Notes under the pieces: model-generated | The model's database searches: none | Seen by the model: only the letters and a program-made list of their open reading frames with translations | Told to the model about the DNA's origin: nothing | Program-made: the position numbers and the translations under genes | Source: Ectothiorhodospiraceae bacterium WFHF3C12 | Lineage (GTDB): Bacteria > Pseudomonadota > Gammaproteobacteria > Nitrococcales > Nitrococcaceae | Length of the DNA stretch: 64,000 bases | Reading direction: 5' to 3' | NCBI GenBank assembly: GCA_013519935.1 | Contig: JACDUA010000012.1 | Coordinates: 1-64,000 of the forward strand | Shown here: positions 57,297-64,000 of the stretch, in pieces | Layout of the letters: each line of letters opens with the position of its first letter | Position numbering within the stretch: position 1 is the stretch's first letter

Positions 57297-57533
57297 TCAG
57301 TGGCCGCGGTGCAGGAGCTCCTTGAGATCAGCGAAAGGTTGATAGGTAGCGTCCGCCGCGTGAACGACTGGCTCTGTTACTGGCCCTCCGGCGCTTTCAT
57401 CGGCCGTGGCACGGGCTGTCGTCGACCCCTCGTCGTGTCGGGACATCCACGCGTCCGCGACGATTCTGCCGAAGCGGTCCGTGTCGAGGCTGCTCTCGCC
57501 GATCTTCCGCGGGTCGGAGCTCTTGATTGCCAT
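57297..57533 (-). CDS. Small hypothetical protein with a strong ribosome-binding site
   Basis: 78 residues, soluble, no signal peptide. Begins MAIKSSDPRKIGESSLDTDRFGRIVADAWMSRH, then a Ser/Thr/Ala-rich linker, and ends TYQPFADLKELLHRGH. I do not recognise the family. Support for being real is a near-perfect AGGAGGA about 7 bases before the ATG and a downstream hairpin. It lies 98 bases after the DUF3301 gene on the same strand. Confidence 0.6.
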   Translation of the reverse strand: MAIKSSDPRKIGESSLDTDRFGRIVADAWMSRHDEGSTTARATADESAGGPVTEPVVHAADATYQPFADLKELLHRGH

Positions 57534-57631
57534 ATTGTATTCCTCCTGTGAGGTACAGTCGGACGTGATACCGCGGAGGCGGATGAGCGGCGATGTTCGA
57601 CGCACACACCCACCCCAGGGGACGCAATCCC

Positions 57632-57964
57632 CTAATGCACAAGCATAGTCGTTCCCTGCTCGTCCTCTACCTGAATGCGTACCGCTCGTCGGCCGAGGCA
57701 GTAGATCTCGCCAGGCCAACGGTCCTCACCATCGCGGCTGTACTCGAAACGATAGCGCCATAGCAGCAGGGGCTGCCCGCGGCGCAGACTCAGCCGCGCG
57801 CCGTGGAAGGAGACCGTCCCGTCCAGGAATTGCAGGCCGGAGGCCGAGCAGGCGCGTGCCGCAGCGCTGGTGGCGGCTTCCCGCGTACCGCTGAGCCGGT
57901 ACCAGGCGCCCACGATCAGGGCGATGGCCATGATCATCAAAAGGGCAGTGGCAGGGTCCCTCAC
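57632..57964 (-). CDS. DUF3301 family membrane-anchored protein
   Basis: 110 residues. An N-terminal hydrophobic helix (about 7-25) is followed by REAATSAAARACSASGLQFLDGTVSFHGARLSLRRGQPLLLWRYRFEYSRDGEDRWPGEIYCLGRRAVRIQVE, which matches the DUF3301 pattern (A..C...GLQ.LD.TV.L, FEYS..G..R..G). Function is unknown. It is divergent from the PHP phosphoesterase gene with 60 bases between, an arrangement suggesting shared regulation. Confidence 0.8.
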   Translation of the reverse strand: MRDPATALLMIMAIALIVGAWYRLSGTREAATSAAARACSASGLQFLDGTVSFHGARLSLRRGQPLLLWRYRFEYSRDGEDRWPGEIYCLGRRAVRIQVEDEQGTTMLVH

Positions 57965-58024
57965 AAGGTGTTCCTCGATGAAGTCTGTTTAGTTCGGGCC
58001 GGCAGTTCGCGATAGAGTGGCCGC

Positions 58025-58867
58025 ATGTCCCGCATCTACGACCTCCACAGCCATTCCACGGCCTCCGACGGTGCTCTGGCGCCCGCGCAGCTCGTCCAGC
58101 GCGCGCTCGCCCACGGGGTTACACACCTGGCTCTCACGGACCACGATACCGTCGCCGGTATCGCGGAGGCGAGGGGGGCTGCTTCTCATCAGGGGCTCGT
58201 ACTGATACCGGGCGTGGAGATCTCCGCCAGCTGGAGTGGCCGCCACCTGCATATCGTGGGGCTCGGAGTCGAGCCGGACCAGCCCGCCCTCAACCAGGCA
58301 CTGGAACACATCCAGGGGCTGCGAGCGGATCGCGCGCGACGCATGGACGAGGGCCTTCGGCGGCGCGGGATCGAGGGCGTGCTCGAGTCGGCGCGGGGGC
58401 TTGCCGGGGACGCCCCGGTCACCCGGACGCACTTTGCGCGGGTGCTGTTGCAGCGTGGCTACGGCGGTTCCATGGATAGAGTTTTCCGGCACTTCCTGCG
58501 CCGGGGCAAGCCGGGATATGCCAGGGTGGAATGGCCGGCAATGGCTGATGCGGTGGACTGGATTCGTGGCGCGGGCGGGATAGCCGTGCTGGCCCATCCT
58601 TTCGGATACGGTCTGACGCGGGCCTGGTTGCGGCGTATCTGCGAGGCGTTCGTCGACGCGGGCGGCCAGGGCATCGAGGTCGCCACGGGCACGAGCTCCG
58701 CCAACATGGTGTCGGCGGGTGCCGCACTGGCCCGGCGATTCGGCCTGGCGGCGTCGTGGGGGTCGGACTTTCACGACCCCGCCCTGCCGTGGATTGAGCT
58801 GGGCCGGATGCCGCCGATCCCGGAGGATCTGCAGCCGGTCTGGACGTTGCTGCCGGAGACCGCCTGA
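58025..58867 (+). CDS. PHP-domain phosphoesterase (TrpH/YciV, RNase AM family)
   Basis: 280 residues. The N-terminal metal site DLHSHSTASDG, with LTDHDTVAGI and IPGVEISASW following, and the later HPFGYGLTR and WGSDFHDP are the PHP-fold metal motifs. E. coli YciV of this family removes 5' nucleotides from RNA (3',5'-nucleoside bisphosphate phosphatase and 5'-3' exonuclease activity). The stop is directly adjacent to the convergent bactofilin stop at 58868, with no gap. Confidence 0.9.
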   Translation: MSRIYDLHSHSTASDGALAPAQLVQRALAHGVTHLALTDHDTVAGIAEARGAASHQGLVLIPGVEISASWSGRHLHIVGLGVEPDQPALNQALEHIQGLRADRARRMDEGLRRRGIEGVLESARGLAGDAPVTRTHFARVLLQRGYGGSMDRVFRHFLRRGKPGYARVEWPAMADAVDWIRGAGGIAVLAHPFGYGLTRAWLRRICEAFVDAGGQGIEVATGTSSANMVSAGAALARRFGLAASWGSDFHDPALPWIELGRMPPIPEDLQPVWTLLPETA

Positions 58868-59368
58868 TCAGCCGTTTCTGGCCTTGGCGTGCGCAGTGCC
58901 GTCGTCACTTGAGACCAGTGAGGGGCCGCTGCCGGTCGCGGCTTCGTCGCGGTCAGCATCCACCGAGCCGGCTTCATCGCCTTGCTGCTTGTAGCTCAGC
59001 GCCGCCACGGCCTGCTTGTCCCTGGTCAGGCTCTCGCCAATGAACTGCCCGCCCGGCTCGATGACGAAGCGCTCGCTGGCAATCTCCCCATAGACCCTGC
59101 CGGTGCTGACGATCTCCAGGGATTCACACTCGACGCGTCCCTGGACGTGCCCGCTGACCATCAGCCGGTTCGCCTTGAGCGTGCCCTCGAAATAGCCCGT
59201 CCGGCCGACGGACACATCGCCGTGGCACTCGATGGTGCCCTCGATGGTGCCGTCAATGTGGAGCGTCCCGTCGAGGGTCAGTTCGCCGAAGAATCTTGTC
59301 CCCTCAGCGACAATCGTGGTCCCAGATTGCTTACTCGTCTCTTCACCGCCTTTGCCAAAGAGTCCCAT
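58868..59368 (-). CDS. Bactofilin (polymer-forming cytoskeletal protein)
   Basis: 166 residues. Core beta-helix (about 17-118) with repeated GxL.x.G.xxGxI units: GELTLDGTLHIDGTIEGTIECHGDVSVGRTGYFEGTLKANRLMVSGHVQGRVECESLEIVSTGRVYGEI. N- and C-terminal tails are disordered as in other bactofilins. The N terminus MGLFGKGG is typical. Bactofilins polymerise without nucleotide and position cell-wall enzymes. The gene starts inside the 3' end of the M23 peptidase gene (91-base overlap) with an AGGAGG about 10 bases before its ATG. Confidence 0.92.
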   Translation of the reverse strand: MGLFGKGGEETSKQSGTTIVAEGTRFFGELTLDGTLHIDGTIEGTIECHGDVSVGRTGYFEGTLKANRLMVSGHVQGRVECESLEIVSTGRVYGEIASERFVIEPGGQFIGESLTRDKQAVAALSYKQQGDEAGSVDADRDEAATGSGPSLVSSDDGTAHAKARNG

Positions 59369-60228
59369 TTGACCCCGTCCTCCTGCTCAAAGAGCGCGTC
59401 GTAGTTCTCCAGGCTCCACGCCAGGAACGCGCTCGGGTCCAATTTGCGGTAAATGTGTCGCACCTCGTAGTGCAGGTGCGGCGCGCTGGACAGCCCCGTG
59501 CTGCCCACCTTGCCAATTACCGTTCCCTTTTCGACGAAGTCACCGGGCCGTACCAGCGTCTCGTCCATATGGCCGAAATAGGTCCTAAAGCCGAAGTTAT
59601 GGCGCAGGATCACCAGCTTGCCGAGCCCGCTGCGCTCGTGGAACGCCGCCCATTCGACCACGCCATCGGCGGTGGCGCGCACCGGGTGTCCCCGGCCGGC
59701 GCGCAGGTCGGCGCCATTGTGGAACGCGCGCTCCTTGGTGACCGGATGCACCCGCCAGCCGAAAGAGCTGGTGATGCCGCGCTTGTCCACGGGATAACCG
59801 CTGGGGATCTGTTCGAGCATCAGCGTCTTCTCGCGTGCCGTCTGGCTGGCCGTGTCCAGCCGGGAACGCATATCCTGCTGGTTCTCGGGCGCCTTGAGGC
59901 CGATGAGTATCTCGATGTCGCCGAGGTCCTCGTTGACCTCCGCGAGCTCCTGGCTGGCGTCCTTGAGCTCCGAGTTCTTGTCCTCGATCGTGCCGAGCAG
60001 CTCACGCTTCTCCCGCAACAGGTTCTGATACTCCTGCTCCGTCTGGTTGCGCCGCGCGTCGAGCCGGTCGATCTCGGAGTTGAGCCAGAAAATGACCCCG
60101 CCGCCGGTGAGCAACGTCAGCACGAGCACCAGTGCACTGCCCGCGGCGAGCAGCTTGGCCAGCTGGCTCAGCGAATAGTGCCTGGCACCGCGAAAATCGG
60201 TGATTGTTACAGTGAAGCGGTCGCGCAC
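59278..60228 (-). CDS. M23 family peptidoglycan endopeptidase, membrane-anchored
   Basis: 316 residues. An N-terminal membrane helix (about 26-48) is followed by a coiled coil (50-115) and an LytM/M23 domain (150-270). Zinc ligands are intact: H170 and D174 (HNGAD) and H253 in HLHYE, with catalytic H220 and H251. It likely cleaves peptide crosslinks in the periplasm. Pairing of an M23 endopeptidase with a bactofilin is a known cell-shape module (for example in Caulobacter relatives and Helicobacter). Its 3' end overlaps the bactofilin gene by 91 bases. Confidence 0.92.
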   Translation of the reverse strand: MRDRFTVTITDFRGARHYSLSQLAKLLAAGSALVLVLTLLTGGGVIFWLNSEIDRLDARRNQTEQEYQNLLREKRELLGTIEDKNSELKDASQELAEVNEDLGDIEILIGLKAPENQQDMRSRLDTASQTAREKTLMLEQIPSGYPVDKRGITSSFGWRVHPVTKERAFHNGADLRAGRGHPVRATADGVVEWAAFHERSGLGKLVILRHNFGFRTYFGHMDETLVRPGDFVEKGTVIGKVGSTGLSSAPHLHYEVRHIYRKLDPSAFLAWSLENYDALFEQEDGVKWDSLAKAVKRRVSNLGPRLSLRGQDSSAN

Positions 60229-60508
60229 GTTCCGGTACCCGGTTCGGGACCCCCCAATGACGTTCCGCCTCCATGCGGAGCTGAATACCGCGATCCTCTG
60301 AGCATGCCCTTGTTGCCGCGGCAGGGTCTGTTATTCGTATCGCAGAACTTGCCCAAGATCAGGCTACCACCCGGTCAGACGGCGACAAACCGCCCGACTG
60401 GGAACTGCTCCACATTTCCGTCGATCCACGCCACCGCCCGGCGGTCGACGCGGTGGAACGCGGGCCCTATAGTGAGCGGTCCCCCCGGTGCGCGGAATGG
60501 GAGTCGCC

Positions 60509-61489
60509 GTGCCAGACGAACATCCTTACGCGGAGCTGACGCCCGCCACCATCCTGGCGGCCGTGGAGTCCTTCGGCTGGCTTTCCGACGGCCGGCTGTT
60601 GCCGTTGAACAGTTACGAGAACCGGGTCTACCAGGTTGGAATCGAGGAAGACGCCCCGGTGGTGGTCAAGTTCTATCGTCCCGATCGCTGGTCGGACGCG
60701 GCCATCGAGGAGGAGCACGCCTTCGCCTTCGAGCTGGCCGAGGCGGAAATTCCAGTAGTGGCGCCCCTGCGTCGGGATGGCCATTCGCTTTTGGCATGGG
60801 AAGGCTTCCGCTTCGCCGTCTTTCCCCGCCGTGGCGGGCGTCCACCCGAGCTGGACCTTTCCTCGGACCGTGAATGGCTCGGGCGGTTCCTGGGCCGGAT
60901 CCATACGGTCGGGGAGGCCAGAGCGTTTCAGCACCGCCCGCGGCTTGATGCGCAGGCCTTCGGCCACGAGACCCGGCGGTACCTGCTGGAGCAGGGTTGG
61001 CTGCCCGCCGAGCTGGAATCGGTGTACGAGGGGGTCTCCGCCGATGCACTGCTGGAGGTGGATGCCTGCTTTCAGCGTGCCGCGGGGGTTGACTGGATAC
61101 GCGTTCACGGCGACTGCCATCCCGGCAACGTGCTGTGGACCGATGACGGGCCACATTTCGTGGATCTGGACGACTGCCGCATGGCACCGGCCATCCAGGA
61201 TCTGTGGATGTTGCTGTCAGGCCCGCGTGAAGAACAGGTGGTGCAGATCGGGGAGATCGTGGAGGCCTACGAGACCTTCCGCGAGTTCGATCCCCGCGAG
61301 CTGCATCTGGTGGAAGCGCTGCGCACGCTGAGGATCATGCACTTCGCCGCCTGGCTGGCACGGCGCTGGGATGACCCGGCCTTTCCCCAGGCCTTTCCCT
61401 GGTTCGCCGAGCCCCGGTTCTGGGAGGAACACATCCTCAGCCTGCGCGAGCAGATCGCGGCGATGCAGGAGCCGCCCCTGCCGATCTGA
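60509..61489 (+). CDS. srkA: Stress response serine/threonine kinase SrkA (YihE/RdoA)
   Basis: 326 residues from the GTG at 60509, which has GGGAG 5 bases upstream; ATG at 60497 or GTG at 60488 would add a few residues. APH/choline kinase-like fold: LTPATILAAVESFG, PLNSYENRVYQVG, VVKFYRPDRW, IRVHGDCHPGNVLW (catalytic Asp) and HFVDLDDCRMAPAIQDLWML (metal-binding DLDD). E. coli SrkA (YihE) protects against stress-induced death and is part of the Cpx response. It is divergent from the M23 peptidase gene across about 280 bases. Confidence 0.93.
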   Translation: MPDEHPYAELTPATILAAVESFGWLSDGRLLPLNSYENRVYQVGIEEDAPVVVKFYRPDRWSDAAIEEEHAFAFELAEAEIPVVAPLRRDGHSLLAWEGFRFAVFPRRGGRPPELDLSSDREWLGRFLGRIHTVGEARAFQHRPRLDAQAFGHETRRYLLEQGWLPAELESVYEGVSADALLEVDACFQRAAGVDWIRVHGDCHPGNVLWTDDGPHFVDLDDCRMAPAIQDLWMLLSGPREEQVVQIGEIVEAYETFREFDPRELHLVEALRTLRIMHFAAWLARRWDDPAFPQAFPWFAEPRFWEEHILSLREQIAAMQEPPLPI

Positions 61490-61714
61490 GCAACCGGGGC
61501 CGGCCCGGGTCTGGTCGCAGTCCGGCATTGCACCAGTTGGCGGCGCCACTGAACGCGGCACCGGCTGGCGGGCGAGGGTCATGGCACGGCTTTCCAGAGT
61601 GCGGGCATACTGTCTGTCGAACTTCATTGAGTTCTTTTTTATGCTTCTCCGGGTTAGCGTCAGGAACGTCAGGGATGCCATGGGACATTCGCATCGCAGC
61701 GGGATGACCGCACC

Positions 61715-62428
61715 ATGACGGCAGCCTGGGAGCGCGTTGAGCAGGCCGGTTTCGACTACATGCTGAAGCGTTCCCGGCGTCGTACGCTGGCCATCCACGT
61801 GCGGCCCGGGCCGGTGGTGGAGGTACGCGCCCCTCAGAGGCTCTCACGCGCGGTGATCGAGCGTTTCATAGCCGAGCGCGCGGACTGGATTGACGCCAAG
61901 CTTGCGGAGCTGGAGGCATTGCCGGCACCGTTTCGTCCCGCCTACCGGGACGGCGAGCGCCATCCTTTCCTCGGCACCGACTATCCCCTGATAGTGACCG
62001 GCGGTTCGCGGGGGGTTTCTCTGCGCGCGGGCCGTCTCGAGGTGGGGGTTCCCGACGCGGATGACCGTGATGCCGTGCAGCGGGCGCTCTATCGTTGGTA
62101 CCGGGCGCGGGCGGGCGAGGTCTTCCGCGAGCGCCTGGACGCGGCGTTGCAGGCGCTCGCGTCCTGGCAGCTGCCACAGCCACGCCTGGCCATCAGGGCC
62201 ATGCGCCGGCGCTGGGGCAGCTGCTCGTCCACCGGGAAGGTCACCCTCAACCTGCATCTGATCAAGATGCCCGTGGCGTTGCTCGACTACGTCGTCTGCC
62301 ACGAGCTCTGCCATCTCCTGGAGATGAATCACAGTCCCCGGTTCTATGCGCTCATGGATGCGGCCATGCCGGACTGGCGGGGGCACCGGCATAATTTGCG
62401 GGCTTATGGCAGCCTTTATCTGGGCTGA
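61715..62428 (+). CDS. YgjP-like zinc metalloprotease (M48/SprT-like, DUF45)
   Basis: 237 residues. The zinc motif is HELCH (196-200) with a third His or Glu partner in LLEMNHSPRFYALM (H206). RAMRRRWGSCSSTGKVTLNLHLIKMP before it is the strongly conserved YgjP/DUF45 signature, and the N-terminal half is the usual R-rich IHVRPGPVVEVRAPQ domain. Proteins of this type often lie near type I restriction systems, but none is present here. Function is not established. Confidence 0.9.
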   Translation: MTAAWERVEQAGFDYMLKRSRRRTLAIHVRPGPVVEVRAPQRLSRAVIERFIAERADWIDAKLAELEALPAPFRPAYRDGERHPFLGTDYPLIVTGGSRGVSLRAGRLEVGVPDADDRDAVQRALYRWYRARAGEVFRERLDAALQALASWQLPQPRLAIRAMRRRWGSCSSTGKVTLNLHLIKMPVALLDYVVCHELCHLLEMNHSPRFYALMDAAMPDWRGHRHNLRAYGSLYLG

Positions 62429-62703
62429 CAGGCCGTCCCTGGCCCGACAGCCGACGCGCGTCGTCCCTAGTGCTTCAATCGAAGTTGCGGAGCAAAGTCG
62501 GAATTTCCCGGACAGAAACCTCAATGGGCTTCGAAGCCATCCCGACTTCGGATCCACAAACTTCGACCCACCGTGGTGGCTTCCGGCTGGGTCACTGCGG
62601 CCTTGTCCGCCGATCACTGCGATGCCCGGCCAGCAAAGGGCAAACGGCGGGTTACGATTAAGGCTATAGGTCGACTGGGCTTGCCATCCGACATCTGACA
62701 ATT

Positions 62704-62740
62704 GATCGTCGGCGCCGGCTTTGCCGGTGCCGACCTACGC
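62704..62740 (-). repeat. REP-like element, copy 1
   Basis: Read on the minus strand it begins GCGTAGGTCGGCACCGGC and folds into a stem with GTCGGC/GCCGAC ends. The GTAG tetranucleotide at the 5' foot is a mark of REP sequences mobilised by RAYT (REP-associated tyrosine) transposases. It is an inverted copy of 63174-63210 with 36 of 37 bases identical. Confidence 0.75.
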
Positions 62741-63173
62741 TTGCCCGGTCAGCCGGGATCCTTACCGGAGTCGGTGAGGGTTCCATTGAGTCGCGTGGGT
62801 CATCGAAGTGGGTTATCCCCTCTTGCCGCGCCGAGCATCGCAGGGCTCTCCGGAAACTCACCCGCACCGCGGGTGAGTTGGGTCATCACAGCTACGAATA
62901 CCGGCATCGGCCTCTCTGAAATCGCGGTCTCGCGTTTTCCCGAGTTCTGTTGGGCGAACGTCAATGGAGCGCCGCATGGATGCGGCGCGTCGGCTGTCAG
63001 GACAGGGAGGTCCTGTCAGCCGACCTCCGGAGAGCGCGAGAAGCACAGGGGACCGGGATCTGGCGCCGCCAGATCCCGGCGCGGTAACGGGGTGGTACGG
63101 ATCAAGCAAGAAAGGTAACTCGGCCGCCGGTAGGCGGACGAAAAGCGCCTTTGTGGAACGGGACTATAGACAG

Positions 63174-63210
63174 GCGTAGGTCGGCACCGGCGAAGCCGGC
63201 GCCGACGATC
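63174..63210 (+). repeat. REP-like element, copy 2
   Basis: Begins GCGTAGGTCGGCACCGGC and folds into a stem with GTCGGC/GCCGAC ends around a GAA loop. It is the inverted partner of 62704-62740. Together they form a BIME-like pair 433 bases apart. No RAYT transposase gene is present in this window. Confidence 0.75.
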
Positions 63211-63314
63211 GGCCTCGGCCGCCGGAAGGCGGACGGAACCGTAGTTGACGTCAGAAGGATGATTCGTGGCCAGAGGCCGCTCCCACGGCCCCTGACCCGG
63301 CGGTGCCGCCCCGG

Positions 63315-64000
63315 CTACCCCGCCTTGGCCGCCTTCTTCCGCTCGTGCTCCTTGAGGAACTTCTTGCGGATCCGGATCGCAGTCGGCGTGGCTTCCACCA
63401 GCTCGTCGTCGTTTATGAACTCCAGCGCCTGTTCCAGCGACATGCGCAGCGGCGGGGTGAGGATGATGTTCTCGTCCGAACCGGCGGCGCGGACGTTGGT
63501 CAGCTGCTTGGCCTTCATCGGGTTCACCACCAGGTCGTTGTCCCGGTTGTGGATGCCGATGATCATGCCCTCGTAAACCTCCTCGCCGGGCTCGATGACG
63601 AGCTTGCCGCGCTCCTGCAGGTTGAACAGCGCATAGGCGAGGGCCTTGCCGGCGGCCATGGAGATCATGGCGCCATTGATGCGCTGCCCGTATTCGCCGG
63701 TCTTGACCGGGCCGTAGTGGTCGAAGACGTGGAACATCAGCCCGGTGCCGGAGGTGGCGGTGAGGAACTCGGTGCGGAAGCCGATCAGCCCGCGGGCGGG
63801 GATGATGTAGTCCAGCCGCACGCGACCCTTGCCGTCCGGCAGCATGTTGGTCAGGTGGCCGCCGCGCTCGCCCAGGCGCTCCATGACGTTGCCCTGGTAG
63901 GCCTCCTCGACGTCCACGGTGAGCTCCTCGTAGGGCTCCTGCTTCTGCCCGTCCACCTCGCGGACGATGACCTCGGGGCGGGAGACGCCCAGCTCGTAGC
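63315..64000 (-). CDS. typA: Ribosome-associated GTPase TypA/BipA (partial, N-terminal part outside window)
   Basis: About 227 C-terminal residues are visible on the minus strand; the start is beyond 64000. The fragment reads YELGVSRPEVIVREVDGQKQEPYEELTVDVEEAYQG, then GERGGHLTNMLPDGKGRVRLDYIIPARGLIGFRTEFLTATSGTG and the TypA-specific C-terminal domain ending NVRAAGSDENIILTPPLRMSLEQALEFINDDELVEATPTAIRIRKKFL. TypA is an EF-G-like translational GTPase that acts in ribosome assembly and stress adaptation. The G domain cannot be checked here. Confidence 0.96.
   Translation of the reverse strand, partial: YELGVSRPEVIVREVDGQKQEPYEELTVDVEEAYQGNVMERLGERGGHLTNMLPDGKGRVRLDYIIPARGLIGFRTEFLTATSGTGLMFHVFDHYGPVKTGEYGQRINGAMISMAAGKALAYALFNLQERGKLVIEPGEEVYEGMIIGIHNRDNDLVVNPMKAKQLTNVRAAGSDENIILTPPLRMSLEQALEFINDDELVEATPTAIRIRKKFLKEHERKKAAKAG

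Larger units (their letters stand above)
62429..63314. repeat. 886-base non-coding region with REP-type hairpins (BIME-like island)
   Basis: No supportable gene. Two 37-base REP-like sequences, 62704-62740 and 63174-63210, are inverted copies with one mismatch, each with a GTAG head, a GTCGGC..GCCGAC stem and a short loop. Between them are perfect hairpins at 62855-62879 (AACTCACCCGC stem), 62969-62988 (GCGCCGCAT), 62989-63024 (15-bp stem with one mismatch) and 63053-63079 (CCGGGATCTGGC stem). A 20-base direct repeat CGGCCGCCGGTAGGCGGACG occurs at 63121-63140 and, with one change, at 63216-63235. Confidence 0.8.

Noticed and set aside
59296-60873. Plus-strand frame of 525 codons across the M23 and bactofilin genes
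   Set aside because: Antisense to two recognised genes and overlaps srkA in another frame.
62702-63118. 138-codon plus-strand frame within the REP island
   Set aside because: It runs straight through four perfect hairpins and REP sequence; the translation has no protein-like pattern.

Overview
This 64 kb window is a dense, GC-rich chromosomal segment with short intergenic gaps. The gene set and order (secA-argJ-mutT; pilB-pilC-pilD-coaE-zapD-yacG; ispB, rplU-rpmA-obgE-proB; murJ-ribF-ileS-lspA-ispH next to a minor-pilin cluster; phoBR-pstSCAB-phoU) point to a gammaproteobacterium. A multi-subunit Mrp cation/proton antiporter and Asp-rich pilus-tip proteins suggest a salt-adapted organism, perhaps of the Ectothiorhodospiraceae type. 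That placement is inference from gene order and composition, not from a search. There is no prophage, transposase, CRISPR array, restriction system or biosynthetic gene cluster; almost all of it is core genome.

Layout. 1-2331: SecA tail, argJ and a Nudix/ThiE fusion (plus strand). 2353-10379: minus-strand block with yacG, zapD, coaE, the type IV pilus genes pilD, pilC and pilB, and a large degenerate REC-REC-GGDEF-EAL protein resembling FimX. 10616-22316: tRNA-Pro, ispB, ribosomal proteins L21 and L27 with a clear promoter and a leader hairpin, obgE, proB, rpsT, murJ, ribF, ileS, lspA and ispH. 22371-30550: minus-strand minor-pilin operon fimU-pilV-pilW-pilX-pilY1-small secreted protein-pilE-fimT-like. 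30733-38848: tRNA-Thr, nadC, the six-gene mrp operon (A and B fused) and a class I aldolase. 39159-45427: a DUF1631 protein, a PlsC acyltransferase and ergothioneine genes egtB-egtC (minus) with divergent egtD (plus). 45516-53576: complete phosphate regulon core phoB-phoR-pstS-pstC-pstA-pstB-phoU with two visible Pho boxes. 53577-56585: a long inverted repeat, argF, argD and sodB. 56586-64000: accessory-looking stretch with two long gene-poor regions, a small orphan gene, DUF3301, a PHP phosphoesterase, a bactofilin overlapping its M23 peptidase partner, srkA, a YgjP-like metalloprotease, a REP-type hairpin island and the C-terminal part of typA.

How the parts fit. The pilus motor (PilB, PilC), the prepilin peptidase (PilD) and the tip complex (FimU, PilV, PilW, PilX, PilE, PilY1) are all here but the major pilin, retraction ATPase and secretin are not. 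The FimX-like protein beside pilB is the obvious candidate for linking cyclic-di-GMP to pilus extension. The Pho genes form a self-contained sensing and uptake unit.

The most interesting non-routine signals are: the FimX-like protein with eroded catalytic sites; recurring EF-hand-like Asp/Asn loops across the pilus tip proteins; the egtC start, which must be TTG to expose its catalytic Cys; a strong terminator directly in front of argD; a 5'-end hairpin on the rplU mRNA; the bactofilin-peptidase gene overlap; and two non-coding repeat elements at 53583-53774 and 62704-63235. I did not find a convincing wholly new multi-gene system.
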